Shown piece after piece: positions 8,071-15,861 of a DNA stretch of 64,000 nt (the stretch's first letter is position 1; each line of letters begins with the position of its first letter). A model generated the notes under the pieces. That model did no database searches. It worked only from the letters and a program-made list of their open reading frames with translations, and had not been told where the DNA came from. The translations under genes and the position numbers were made by a program. The DNA is from Pseudomonas alkylphenolica (GTDB taxonomy: Bacteria > Pseudomonadota > Gammaproteobacteria > Pseudomonadales > Pseudomonadaceae), in the NCBI RefSeq assembly GCF_016009175.1, contig NZ_JADUCM010000001.1, positions 124,001 through 188,000 on the forward strand, in the 5' to 3' direction.

Positions 8071-9596
8071 TACCTGGGTTGAAGGCTGGCATTGGCAAGG
8101 GGCGCTGTCTGGGTGTGCTTGAGCCGGCGGGCCATCTGGATATAGGCCGCGCCCAATCCGCCCAGCGACCAATACACCACGGGGATCACGGTGATGCTGC
8201 TGACGGTGAAGATGATCACCAGCACCCCGATCAAGGTCGCCAGCAGTGAGCGCCCGAGCAGGCGTCGTTCGTCGTCCTTGTCGGGAAACAGGCGCAGGGA
8301 CTTGTGGATACCCAGCAGCACGCTGGCAAAGAACGCCACGAACAGCCCCAGGCCCACCAGGCCGATGCGCAGGGCCAGGTTCACGTAGGTGTTGACGATG
8401 TCGATGATGCCTTCACCCTGGATCATCGATTGCATTTCCGGGGTATTGCGGAAGTCGAATGAGCCGAACAACGGGTTGCGCTGGATGACGATCCACGAGT
8501 TGTCGAGCAGGCGCTCGCGGTAGGTGATGTTCTCTTTTTCCAGGTTGCCGATGTAGGGCAGCATGTCGAGCACCTTGTCGCCGCCGGGTACGATGGTCAG
8601 CAGGGGAATGCTCAGCACGCCGGCGATGGCCAGCAGCGACAGACGCTTTACCGCGCCACGGCCAGTGGCAATAAAGGCGGCGACAATGATCACCGCGCCG
8701 ATCCAGGGGCCACGCGACAGCGGCACAAACAGCCCGGCGCCCAGCAGCAGGGCGCCCAGTACACGGTTGAGCTTGCTGCGTACAAACGCCTGCACGAAGA
8801 GGAACAGGCCGATCGCCACACTCATCACATAGCCCAGCGCGATGGCCTGGCCTGCAGTGGCGCTGGCCCGCAACGAGCCGCCGCGGCTCAGGTAGCCGGA
8901 CATGCTCCACTCCATGCCCATGGCATTGGTCAGGGCGCTGTACAACAACCAGTGGCGGACGGTTTCGGCGACGCCGATCAGCGCCAGTACAAAGGCGGCG
9001 AGGACAAACGCCAGGAGCGCGTCCTTGAAGTCGGCGAGGTTTTTCAGTGCGCGGCTGGCGACGTAGTACGGTAGGAACACGTCGACATACAGGTACAGCG
9101 CCTGGCGCAAGGTGTCGGTAATGGAGGTTTCGCGCAGGTACAACAGGCCCATGAGCGCAATGCTGGCGCCAAGAAATTTGTCTGGCCAGGTGCGGCCAAA
9201 GGCCACGGTATCGGGCTGCTTGCTCAACGCCAGTGCTGCCGGTAGCAGCACGCACAGGGTCAGCAGGCGAATGCTGTTGAGGTCGATCACGTAGTTGATC
9301 ACGCCGAAGCCCGGCACCGGCACCGAGGCCGTCGGAATCAGGAACAGCAGCATGAAAAACAATGCCATGGGGTTGCGTTCGCGCTTTCGTGCGAGGGTCA
9401 GCACGACAACGGCGACGGCCGCATACACCCAGAAGCTATGGGAGAAAAAAGCCACCAGGGTCAGGCCGAACCACAGGTTGCGCCGGCGCTTGAAGTCGGC
9501 GTAGGGAATCAGGTCTGTCGCGGGGCGGCGGGCCAAGGTGAACACGATGCCGGCCACAAACAGAATGACGATCAGAGCGCGAAAATGTTCAGGCAT
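8070..9596 (-). CDS. Wzy-like O-antigen polymerase/ligase family membrane protein
   Basis: A 508-residue inner-membrane protein with roughly 11-12 hydrophobic helices, short loops and one large periplasmic loop in the second half (about residues 330-410, with YRERLLDNSWIVIQRNPLFGS), the arrangement seen in Wzy_C/O-antigen ligase proteins. The motif-like SRGPWIGA lies just before the loop. It should polymerise lipid-linked repeat units at the outer face of the inner membrane. It is the first gene of the leftward operon and is translationally coupled to the hydrolase by a TAATG overlap. No separate flippase gene is adjacent. Wzy versus WaaL-type ligase cannot be settled by sequence reading, but context favours polymerase. 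Confidence 0.8.
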   Translation of the reverse strand: MPEHFRALIVILFVAGIVFTLARRPATDLIPYADFKRRRNLWFGLTLVAFFSHSFWVYAAVAVVVLTLARKRERNPMALFFMLLFLIPTASVPVPGFGVINYVIDLNSIRLLTLCVLLPAALALSKQPDTVAFGRTWPDKFLGASIALMGLLYLRETSITDTLRQALYLYVDVFLPYYVASRALKNLADFKDALLAFVLAAFVLALIGVAETVRHWLLYSALTNAMGMEWSMSGYLSRGGSLRASATAGQAIALGYVMSVAIGLFLFVQAFVRSKLNRVLGALLLGAGLFVPLSRGPWIGAVIIVAAFIATGRGAVKRLSLLAIAGVLSIPLLTIVPGGDKVLDMLPYIGNLEKENITYRERLLDNSWIVIQRNPLFGSFDFRNTPEMQSMIQGEGIIDIVNTYVNLALRIGLVGLGLFVAFFASVLLGIHKSLRLFPDKDDERRLLGRSLLATLIGVLVIIFTVSSITVIPVVYWSLGGLGAAYIQMARRLKHTQTAPLANASLQPR

Positions 9597-9686
9597 TGGC
9601 TACGGGCACCTATCCGCTGGTGGACGACGGCTAGCATCATGGCTAATTGAAACTATAGTTACTTCTAGCCATTCAGTCAGAGATGA

Positions 9687-9700
9687 TTTTCTGCAGAAAA
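9687..9700. promoter_or_regulatory. 14-bp palindrome in the divergent wzy / Tat-GMC promoter region
   Basis: TTTTCTGCAGAAAA is a perfect palindrome in the 291-base gap between the leftward polymerase operon and the rightward operon starting at 9888. It is flanked by GTCAG (9676-9680) and CTGAC (9702-9706), which extend the dyad asymmetrically. Its position suits an operator controlling both directions. A TATAAA hexamer at 9856-9861 could be a -10 element for the rightward set, but no good -35 was seen. Confidence 0.4.
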
Positions 9701-9887
9701 ACTGACGCATGGAGCTGATTTCATTGCCGGGGGTGGCCGGCCTGTTGGAAACCCTGACCTATACTGCGTATGGCGTACGTGGCGCAACGCTGTGTGAACT
9801 GTGGGGTAAAAAAGGCGATTGGGGTGTTTCTGGCGTAGTTAAGTCACTAAGTCTCTATAAAACTTATATGGCATAGGTCCAGGGATC

Positions 9888-10082
9888 ATGGGGAAACTTC
9901 AGTTTAGTACGCTGCAGTTGGGTCGCAGGGGATTTCTTCACGGTTGTGTGGTGCTTGGCCTGGGGGGCGCAACGTTCGGTTTTTCTGCGAGCGCAGCAAG
10001 CAAGCCTGCCGCTAGAACCGAGTTTGTCGTCATCAACGGATGGGTATTGCCTTCCCAGTACTTCCGGAAAGTCCCAGCATGA
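9888..10082 (+). CDS. 64-residue Tat-leader miniprotein coupled to the GMC oxidoreductase
   Basis: A small protein with a twin-arginine leader: polar n-region, GRRGFLHG (12-19), a hydrophobic stretch (VVLGLGGATFGF), then ASAA near residue 37 as a possible cleavage site. Only about 27 residues would remain after cleavage. The stop overlaps the start of the next gene in an ATGA arrangement (10079-10082), so the two are made together. Some GMC sugar dehydrogenases have a separately encoded Tat-signal small subunit that carries the flavoprotein out. This gene fits that pattern but is much shorter than the known small subunits. The hitchhiker-export role is inference; that the frame is translated is supported by the overlap and the coherent leader. 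Confidence 0.65.
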   Translation: MGKLQFSTLQLGRRGFLHGCVVLGLGGATFGFSASAASKPAARTEFVVINGWVLPSQYFRKVPA

Positions 10083-11545
10083 TCAAGGATTATCAGTCGC
10101 AGAAAGCCCTGCGTGACGGTTACGATTTCTGCATTGTCGGGGGCGGTCCGGCCGGTATCACGCTGGCGTTGCAGCTGGCGAAAGCAGGCTGGAGCGTGGT
10201 GTTGCTCGAAGGCGGCGGGCACGAGTACGCGCCGCGTTCGCAATCGCTGTACCAGTGCCCCTCGACCGGGCTTGAGCTGTACGCCGAAGAAACTCGCTTG
10301 CGCTACCTGGGCGGTACCTCCAATCACTGGATGGGCCGTTGCCGGCCGTTCGAGCCGTCTGATTTTTCGGTCACCCCACCGGGTACGATGCCCGGTTGGC
10401 CCATTGCCTACGCAGACATCGAACCTTACCTGGCCGGGGCCATGGAGATTGTCGACCTGCCCAACGGGCAGGACTTCAAGACGGTCAACCCGGGTTTGGG
10501 CGGTGGCGACTTCGACGCCGACCGCTTTCTGCTCAGCCCGCCAACGCGCTTTGCGCAGAAATACGCCACTGCCCTTGAACAGACACCCGGGCTTGAGGTG
10601 TTCATCAACTGCAACTGTGTCGACCTTGAATTCGACCCGGCATCGGGCCGGCTCGCGGCCGTTCAGGTATCTGACTATGACCTGCACCGCGAGCGCCTGG
10701 TGGCACGCAACTTCATCCTTGCCAGCGGCGCCATCGAAAACGCCCGGCAACTGCTCAATAGCCAGTCGCTGGCAGCGGCGGGCGTGGTGAAGAAGGACGG
10801 CCTGGTCGGGCGCTGCTTCATGGAGCACCTGAACATCGACATGGGGACCTTCATATTGAATGAGGGGCAAGACCCGGAGCCGCGCCAGTACTACACCACC
10901 GATGCCTTCGTCGCCGAGTATCGCGCGGGCAAAGGCAATGTCTCCGCCGCGCTGCTGTCGGAGGTGAGGACTTACGGTCGAACGGCAGAGGTGAAAGACT
11001 TTCTGGAAAACCTCAGCTGCGAAATGGGCATCGCCCACAAAATCGATTTCATCGCCAAGTTCAGTTGCCCCGGTGACGGCGTCATCGGCACGATGATCGA
11101 GCAGTTTCCCAACGCCCAGAGCGGCATCTCCCTGCTTGAGGAGAAAGACGCACTGGGTATGGCCAAGGCCCATGTGCACTGGGAACTGAGTGCTGACGAC
11201 CGGCGCACCATCAAGTGCATCGGCACTGAGCTGGCCAAGCAGTTTGCCGAGACGGAGCTTGGCTTCGTCAAGCTGAACCCCTTTGTGTATGACGCCTCGG
11301 TGCCGCTGAAAATGTCCCCCCATGCCCACCACATGGGCACCACGCGGATGGCCGCCTCAGCTGAATTCGGTGTGGTCGATCGTGACTGCAAGGTGTTTGG
11401 TACCGAGAACCTCTATGTTGCAGGAAGCAGCATTTTTGCCACGGGCGGGGCCTCCAACCCGACGATGCCGCTGTTGCAATTCGCTTTAAGGCTGGCCGAT
11501 CACCTCAACGACAAGATGAAGTCGTCGGGTTCCAGCGCTGTTTGA
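10079..11545 (+). CDS. GMC-family FAD oxidoreductase in the exopolysaccharide locus
   Basis: A 488-residue flavoprotein of the glucose-methanol-choline family, closest in layout to bacterial sugar/polyol dehydrogenases. The FAD-binding GGGPAGITLALQLAKAG is near 17-33 and LLEGGG follows. The C-terminal domain has HHMGTTRMA and NLYVAGSSIFATGG...NPTMPLLQFALRLADHL, the usual GMC end. It has no signal peptide of its own. The start at 10079 is chosen because it overlaps the stop of the Tat-leader gene. A GMC enzyme inside an exopolysaccharide operon suggests oxidation of a sugar hydroxyl, either on the polymer in the periplasm or on a precursor. The substrate and electron acceptor are not known. 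Confidence 0.82.
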   Translation: MIKDYQSQKALRDGYDFCIVGGGPAGITLALQLAKAGWSVVLLEGGGHEYAPRSQSLYQCPSTGLELYAEETRLRYLGGTSNHWMGRCRPFEPSDFSVTPPGTMPGWPIAYADIEPYLAGAMEIVDLPNGQDFKTVNPGLGGGDFDADRFLLSPPTRFAQKYATALEQTPGLEVFINCNCVDLEFDPASGRLAAVQVSDYDLHRERLVARNFILASGAIENARQLLNSQSLAAAGVVKKDGLVGRCFMEHLNIDMGTFILNEGQDPEPRQYYTTDAFVAEYRAGKGNVSAALLSEVRTYGRTAEVKDFLENLSCEMGIAHKIDFIAKFSCPGDGVIGTMIEQFPNAQSGISLLEEKDALGMAKAHVHWELSADDRRTIKCIGTELAKQFAETELGFVKLNPFVYDASVPLKMSPHAHHMGTTRMAASAEFGVVDRDCKVFGTENLYVAGSSIFATGGASNPTMPLLQFALRLADHLNDKMKSSGSSAV

Positions 11546-11688
11546 ATCGATATCGCAAGTGCTACAGATTGAAGTCGCAGCAAAGTGGTTGAAACGGGTT
11601 GAGTGCGAAGCGGTCAGCAACAAGAAAAACGAGACCGTATTCGCCTCAGGGTCAGTCAAGGAACGCATTACGCGCGAGGCTACTAATC

Positions 11689-12306
11689 ATGCTTGGATGG
11701 ATTCGCAAGGCAGTACGGCATTACGCCAACACCACCGGGCGCGGCGCCTCGACCTGGAAAAAACTCTGCCACCCCACGCCGCGTGAGTGGGGCGAGTATC
11801 AAACGCATTGGGGCAAGTTTCATTCGATCGGAAATAACTTCCACATGAACATCGGTTGCAACGTAACCGACCCGGCCCTGGTGCGCATCGGTACCAATGT
11901 CGGCTTATCGGACTGCACCCTGATCGGTCACGATGGTGTGGTGGCGCTGATCGAGCTGTGCTATGGCAAGCAACTGGATTCGGTCGGTTACATCGACATT
12001 CGCGACAACTGCTTCATCGGCCACGGCTCGATCGTCATGCCGCGCGTGACCATCGGCCCCGACTCGATCGTTGCCGCTGGCGCGGTGGTCACCAAGGATG
12101 TGCCGCCGGGCACCGTGGTAGGGGGCAACCCTGCCAAGGTGATCTGTACCACCGAGGAGCTGATCCGACGGGTCGAGGAGCGCTGCAATGCGTACCCGTG
12201 GATCGACCTGATCAAGGACCGCAAAGGATCGTTCGACCCGGCACTGGAACCGCAACTGGCGGCGGCACGGAGGCAGTACTTTTACGGAGACGGCGCCAAT
12301 GGATAA
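11689..12306 (+). CDS. Hexapeptide-repeat O-acyltransferase (LbetaH family)
   Basis: A 205-residue left-handed beta-helix protein. Hexapeptide repeats run through residues about 55-150 (VRIGTNVGLSDCTLIGHDG, IDIRDNCFIGHGSIVMPRVTIGPDSIVAAGAVVTKDVPPGTVVGGNPAKVI), the classic acyl-CoA-dependent acetyltransferase pattern with a histidine in the IGHG turn. It probably O-acetylates a sugar of the repeat unit. Its 3' end overlaps the next glycosyltransferase gene by 8 bases, so they are cotranscribed. The ATG at 11689 is preferred over an upstream methionine because the preceding 30 codons look like non-coding sequence. Confidence 0.82.
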   Translation: MLGWIRKAVRHYANTTGRGASTWKKLCHPTPREWGEYQTHWGKFHSIGNNFHMNIGCNVTDPALVRIGTNVGLSDCTLIGHDGVVALIELCYGKQLDSVGYIDIRDNCFIGHGSIVMPRVTIGPDSIVAAGAVVTKDVPPGTVVGGNPAKVICTTEELIRRVEERCNAYPWIDLIKDRKGSFDPALEPQLAAARRQYFYGDGANG

Positions 12307-13255
12307 CAAGCCCGTCGATGTGCTGGTGGTCAACTTCAACACGGCCACACTGCTGCAGCCGATGTTCGACGCCCTGCGCCAGGCCGATAGCGAGGCATTG
12401 GCCAGCTACCTGGTGGTCGACAATGCCTCGGTCGACGATTCGCTCGACCGCCTGGCCAAGGTCTGCCCCGAGGCGCTGGTGGTCAGCAATGCCAAGAATG
12501 TCGGCTTTGGCCGGGCCAACAATCAACTGCTTGAGCACCTGCAGGGCAAGTACGCGCTGCTGCTCAATACCGATGCGTTTGTCTCGCAAGACTCTCTGGA
12601 AAAAACCGTCGCGTACATGGACGCCCACCCCGAATGCGGTGTGCTGGGGGTTCGTCTGGTGGGGCGTGACGGCGACCTGCAACCCAGTTGTCGCTATTTC
12701 CCGACACCGTTGAATGTCTTTGTTTCGCGGACCGGGCTGGGGCGCTTTTTCCCCGGGCTGAAAATGGTCGATGAAATGGACTGGGGCCATGACGCGGTGC
12801 GCGAGTGCGACTGGTTGCCCGGTTGCTTCTACCTGGTGCGCCGCGAGGTGCTCGACCAGGTCGGGTTATTCGACCCGCGGTACTTTCTTTATTACGAAGA
12901 AGTGGATCACTGCAAGCGGGTCAAGGAAGCGGGCTGGAAGGTGGTGTTCTACCCGCACACCACCGTCGTGCATATCGGCGGTGAAAGTTCCAAGTCGGTC
13001 GCTGAACTGGAGGCGGCCAGCCGGCAGATATCGTCGTACCAGATCGAAAGCGAACTGCTGTACTTTCGCAAGCATCACGGCGTGCCGGGCCTGGCCTTGC
13101 ACATGTTCCTGGTCAACCTGGGCGACCTGGTGCTGGCCCTCAAGGCACTGCTCAAAGGCCGCGGCTGGGCTGCCATCCGCGCCTGCTGGCTGCATAGCCG
13201 TGCCACCTGGGCATCGTTGTTCAACACCCAGTTTGCGCGTCAACCCACACGGTAG
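12299..13255 (+). CDS. Family 2 glycosyltransferase (rhamnosyltransferase-like)
   Basis: A 318-residue cytoplasmic GT2 enzyme. The N-terminal nucleotide-sugar fold has VVNFNTATLL and YLVVDNASVDDS, a variant metal-binding region LLNTDAFVS, and the acceptor-side stretch DWLPGCFYLVRREVLDQVGLFDPRYFLYYEEVD that is characteristic of the rhamnosyl/WbbL-like branch. It should add one sugar to the lipid-linked repeat unit. It overlaps the acyltransferase by 8 bases and is followed after 8 bases by another acyltransferase, so it lies mid-operon. Donor sugar is not predictable from sequence. Confidence 0.85.
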   Translation: MDNKPVDVLVVNFNTATLLQPMFDALRQADSEALASYLVVDNASVDDSLDRLAKVCPEALVVSNAKNVGFGRANNQLLEHLQGKYALLLNTDAFVSQDSLEKTVAYMDAHPECGVLGVRLVGRDGDLQPSCRYFPTPLNVFVSRTGLGRFFPGLKMVDEMDWGHDAVRECDWLPGCFYLVRREVLDQVGLFDPRYFLYYEEVDHCKRVKEAGWKVVFYPHTTVVHIGGESSKSVAELEAASRQISSYQIESELLYFRKHHGVPGLALHMFLVNLGDLVLALKALLKGRGWAAIRACWLHSRATWASLFNTQFARQPTR

Positions 13256-13263
13256 GTGAATCC

Positions 13264-13797
13264 ATGTTCGACAACATCAAGGCGGACTTGCGTGCGCACG
13301 GTGGCGACTGGGGGGCTCAGGGGTTCTGGGTATTGCTGGTGTACCGCTTCGGGCGCTGGCGTTACGGCGTGCGCCCGGCCTTGCTGCGCAAGCTGCTGTC
13401 GTTTGTCTACAAGGTGCTGTTCAAGTTCGTGCAGATCATCACCGGGATCGAGCTGCCGTGCGAGGTGGAGATCGGCAAGAACTTTGTCATCGACCATTTC
13501 GGCGGCATTGTCATCAGCGGCTATGCTCGATTCGGCGATGACTGCCGTATCCGCAACGGCGTGGTGGTGGGCTTGAAGAACGTCAGCGAGCCCATCGCTC
13601 CGGTGTTCGGCAACAACGTCGATATCGGCACCGGCGCCAAGGTGCTGGGCAACATCCGGATTGGCAACAATGTCGTGATCGGTGCCAACGCGGTGGTGTT
13701 GATCGATGTGCCGGACAACTCGGTGGCGGTCGGGGTGCCGGCGACGATCAAGGCGAGAAAGCCCAGCGAACAGGTGGAATACCCTGAGTCGGCCTGA
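13264..13797 (+). CDS. Serine acetyltransferase-like hexapeptide acyltransferase
   Basis: A 177-residue CysE-like protein with an N-terminal helical part (residues 1-65) and a left-handed beta-helix (about 70-165: CEVEIGKNFVIDHFGGIVISG, FGNNVDIGTGAKVLGNIRIGNNVVIGANAVVLIDVPDNSVAVGVPA). CysE/WcaF-like paralogues in polysaccharide loci acetylate sugars rather than serine, and that is the likely role here because a biosynthetic cysE would not be expected between glycosyltransferase genes. Its start is 8 bases after the preceding gene. With the LbetaH gene at 11689 this makes two acyltransferases, suggesting a polymer with more than one acyl substitution. Confidence 0.8.
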   Translation: MFDNIKADLRAHGGDWGAQGFWVLLVYRFGRWRYGVRPALLRKLLSFVYKVLFKFVQIITGIELPCEVEIGKNFVIDHFGGIVISGYARFGDDCRIRNGVVVGLKNVSEPIAPVFGNNVDIGTGAKVLGNIRIGNNVVIGANAVVLIDVPDNSVAVGVPATIKARKPSEQVEYPESA

Positions 13798-13848
13798 AGG
13801 TTGTCGCGGTGAATCGGATGCTCCGTTGAATGCAGGTGGGTGAGGCAC

Positions 13849-14826
13849 ATGGTGACTGGGATCGGCGTTGTGGTGATCGGTCGTAACGAAGGTCAGCGGC
13901 TGGCGCGTTGCCTGGCGTCTGTGCTCGGTACGGCTGATGCGGTGGTGTATGTCGACTCGGGCTCCACCGATGGCTCTGTGCAGCTTGCCCGCGATCGCGG
14001 CGTGCAGGTGCTGGCGCTGGACATGACCCGGCCTTTCACCGCAGCCCGGGCGCGCAATGAAGGGTTTGCCTGTTTGCAGCGCGCGTTGCCCGATGTGCGT
14101 TACGTGCAATTTGTCGACGGTGACTGCGAAGTGGTCGACGGTTGGCTGGCCACGGCGCAGGCGTTCCTGGCGGCTCATCCTGAGGTGGCCGTGGTGTGCG
14201 GCCGGCGCCGTGAGCGCTTTCCACAGCGTTCGGTCTACAACCTCTTGTGTGATCTTGAGTGGGACACGCCGGTCGGCGAGGCCAAGGCCTGCGGCGGCGA
14301 TGCATTGATGCGCGCGGACGCTTTTGCGGCGGTGTCCGGCTTTCGCCCGGGCCTGATCGCCGGTGAAGAGCCCGAGTTGTGCGTGCGCCTGCGCGCCGCT
14401 GGCTGGAAGGTGTGGCGGCTGGCCGAAGAGATGACCTTGCACGATGCCGCGATCACACGCTTCAGCCAGTGGTGGCAACGCAGCCTGCGCGCAGGCTATG
14501 CCTTTGCCGAAGGTGCTGCGCTGCATGGCGCTGCCCCTGAGCACCATTGGCAGCGTGAGTCGCGCCGGGCCTGGACCTGGGGCCTGGGCATACCGCTGGC
14601 TATAGTGCTGGCCAGTACCCTGCTGGGGAGCTGGGCGCTGTTGCTGTTGTTGATCTACCCGTTGCAGGCCGTCCGCCTGGCCCGGCGCGGCGCCCGGTCG
14701 CCCCGGGAGAACTGGCTGCAGGCGGTGTTCCTGGTGCTGGGCAAGTTTCCTGAAATGCTTGGGCAGGTGAAGTTCCTATTGAACAGATTCGGTGCCGGCA
14801 AAGCGGCATTGATCGAGTACAAGTGA
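13849..14826 (+). CDS. Family 2 glycosyltransferase with C-terminal membrane segment
   Basis: A 325-residue GT2 enzyme: VVVIGRNEGQRLARCL, VVYVDSGSTDGSV, a DGD metal-binding site in YVQFVDGDCEVVDGW, and GGDALMRADAFAAVSGF...EEPELCVRLRAAGWKVWRL. A hydrophobic stretch at about 248-275 (IPLAIVLASTLLGSWALLLLLIYP) anchors it in the inner membrane. The ATG at 13849 is preceded by GTGAGG at suitable spacing; a GTG at 13840 is the alternative. It probably adds a sugar to undecaprenyl-linked intermediates. It is followed after 7 bases by the DUF535 gene. Confidence 0.83.
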   Translation: MVTGIGVVVIGRNEGQRLARCLASVLGTADAVVYVDSGSTDGSVQLARDRGVQVLALDMTRPFTAARARNEGFACLQRALPDVRYVQFVDGDCEVVDGWLATAQAFLAAHPEVAVVCGRRRERFPQRSVYNLLCDLEWDTPVGEAKACGGDALMRADAFAAVSGFRPGLIAGEEPELCVRLRAAGWKVWRLAEEMTLHDAAITRFSQWWQRSLRAGYAFAEGAALHGAAPEHHWQRESRRAWTWGLGIPLAIVLASTLLGSWALLLLLIYPLQAVRLARRGARSPRENWLQAVFLVLGKFPEMLGQVKFLLNRFGAGKAALIEYK

Positions 14827-14833
14827 GATCCCT

Positions 14834-15814
14834 ATGGCGTTTCGAACGATAGTGACCAGTGTGCTCACCCTGCAACCCGGCTACTCATTGCGGGCGCTGA
14901 ACAACAAGTTCAAGTTGGCGGTATCGATCGCCCGGGAGTGGCCGGACCTGCGTGCATTCCTGCAGCGCATGTCGACGGCGCTGGGTGAGGAGGGGGTTGA
15001 GCGGCTGGGCGTCGACAGTATCGGCATGGTGCAATGGCCCTACATCAGTAAAGGCTGGCAGCCCCGTGAGCGCCTCGAGACGGTGGCCTCGCATTATGAA
15101 GTCGTCGCCAGCCGTTTTCCGCCGCTGCTGTTGCTGGGGCGTGAAGAGCGCCTGGTGCTCTGTGACCTGTCGCACTACTCCAGTGGCTGCAGCCTGGTGC
15201 TGGACCGGCCGATCTGGTTCAAGCGCGAAGGGGAGTTGGTGCTCAACGTGTTCCAGAGCGATTTGCGTGTGGCGTCGCTGGCATTCACCTTGAGCCAGTC
15301 ACAGGGCGAGTTGTGCCTGTTCATTGGCGCCGTCCAGGGCATCCACAAAGGCATCGACAGCGAACGCTCGCTGGAGATTTACCGCGACCTGACCAAAGAC
15401 TTCGAGGGCCTGCGCCCCAGAAGCTTTCTGCTTGAAGCCCTCAAATGCGTGGCGCGCAGGGTGGGGGCGGCGCGAATCTATGCTGTCGGTGATCAATTCC
15501 GCCATCACCGCCATCCGTATTTCGGCGCCGACAAGGGCCAGGACCTGGCTGCCAACTACGACACCATCTGGCTGGAACATGGCGCTACAGCCTCGTCGCG
15601 CGAGGGTTTCTTCACCCTTCCCCTGGAATCGTCCAGGCGCGCGGCCGACGACATTGCTGCAAAGAAACGCGCAATGTACCGGCGCCGCCACGCGCTGCTC
15701 GATGACGTGTTTGTCCATATCGAGGCGGCCTTGCCGGGTGCTGATGCCAACAGGCCCGAGCCTCGCCAGCAGCTGGAAAGCACCCTGCAACTGCAACAGG
15801 ACACCTCGTCATAG
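14834..15814 (+). CDS. VirK/YbjX family protein (DUF535)
   Basis: A 326-residue protein recognised as DUF535 by its layout: a central stretch with GELCLFIGAVQGIHKGIDSE, then DLTKDFEGLRPRSFLLEALKCVARRVGAARIYAVGDQ and a C-terminal region ending in KKRAMYRRRHALLDDV. There is no signal peptide and no membrane helix. VirK/YbjX proteins are linked to envelope functions and virulence in enterobacteria, but no biochemical activity is established. Here it lies between two glycosyltransferase genes, 7 bases after one, so a role in assembling or modifying the exopolysaccharide is suggested by context only. Confidence 0.75.
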   Translation: MAFRTIVTSVLTLQPGYSLRALNNKFKLAVSIAREWPDLRAFLQRMSTALGEEGVERLGVDSIGMVQWPYISKGWQPRERLETVASHYEVVASRFPPLLLLGREERLVLCDLSHYSSGCSLVLDRPIWFKREGELVLNVFQSDLRVASLAFTLSQSQGELCLFIGAVQGIHKGIDSERSLEIYRDLTKDFEGLRPRSFLLEALKCVARRVGAARIYAVGDQFRHHRHPYFGADKGQDLAANYDTIWLEHGATASSREGFFTLPLESSRRAADDIAAKKRAMYRRRHALLDDVFVHIEAALPGADANRPEPRQQLESTLQLQQDTSS

Positions 15815-15861
15815 CTGCCCACGCCAGGGCTTGAATAACGCCGGTTACAAGTTGGGACGCC

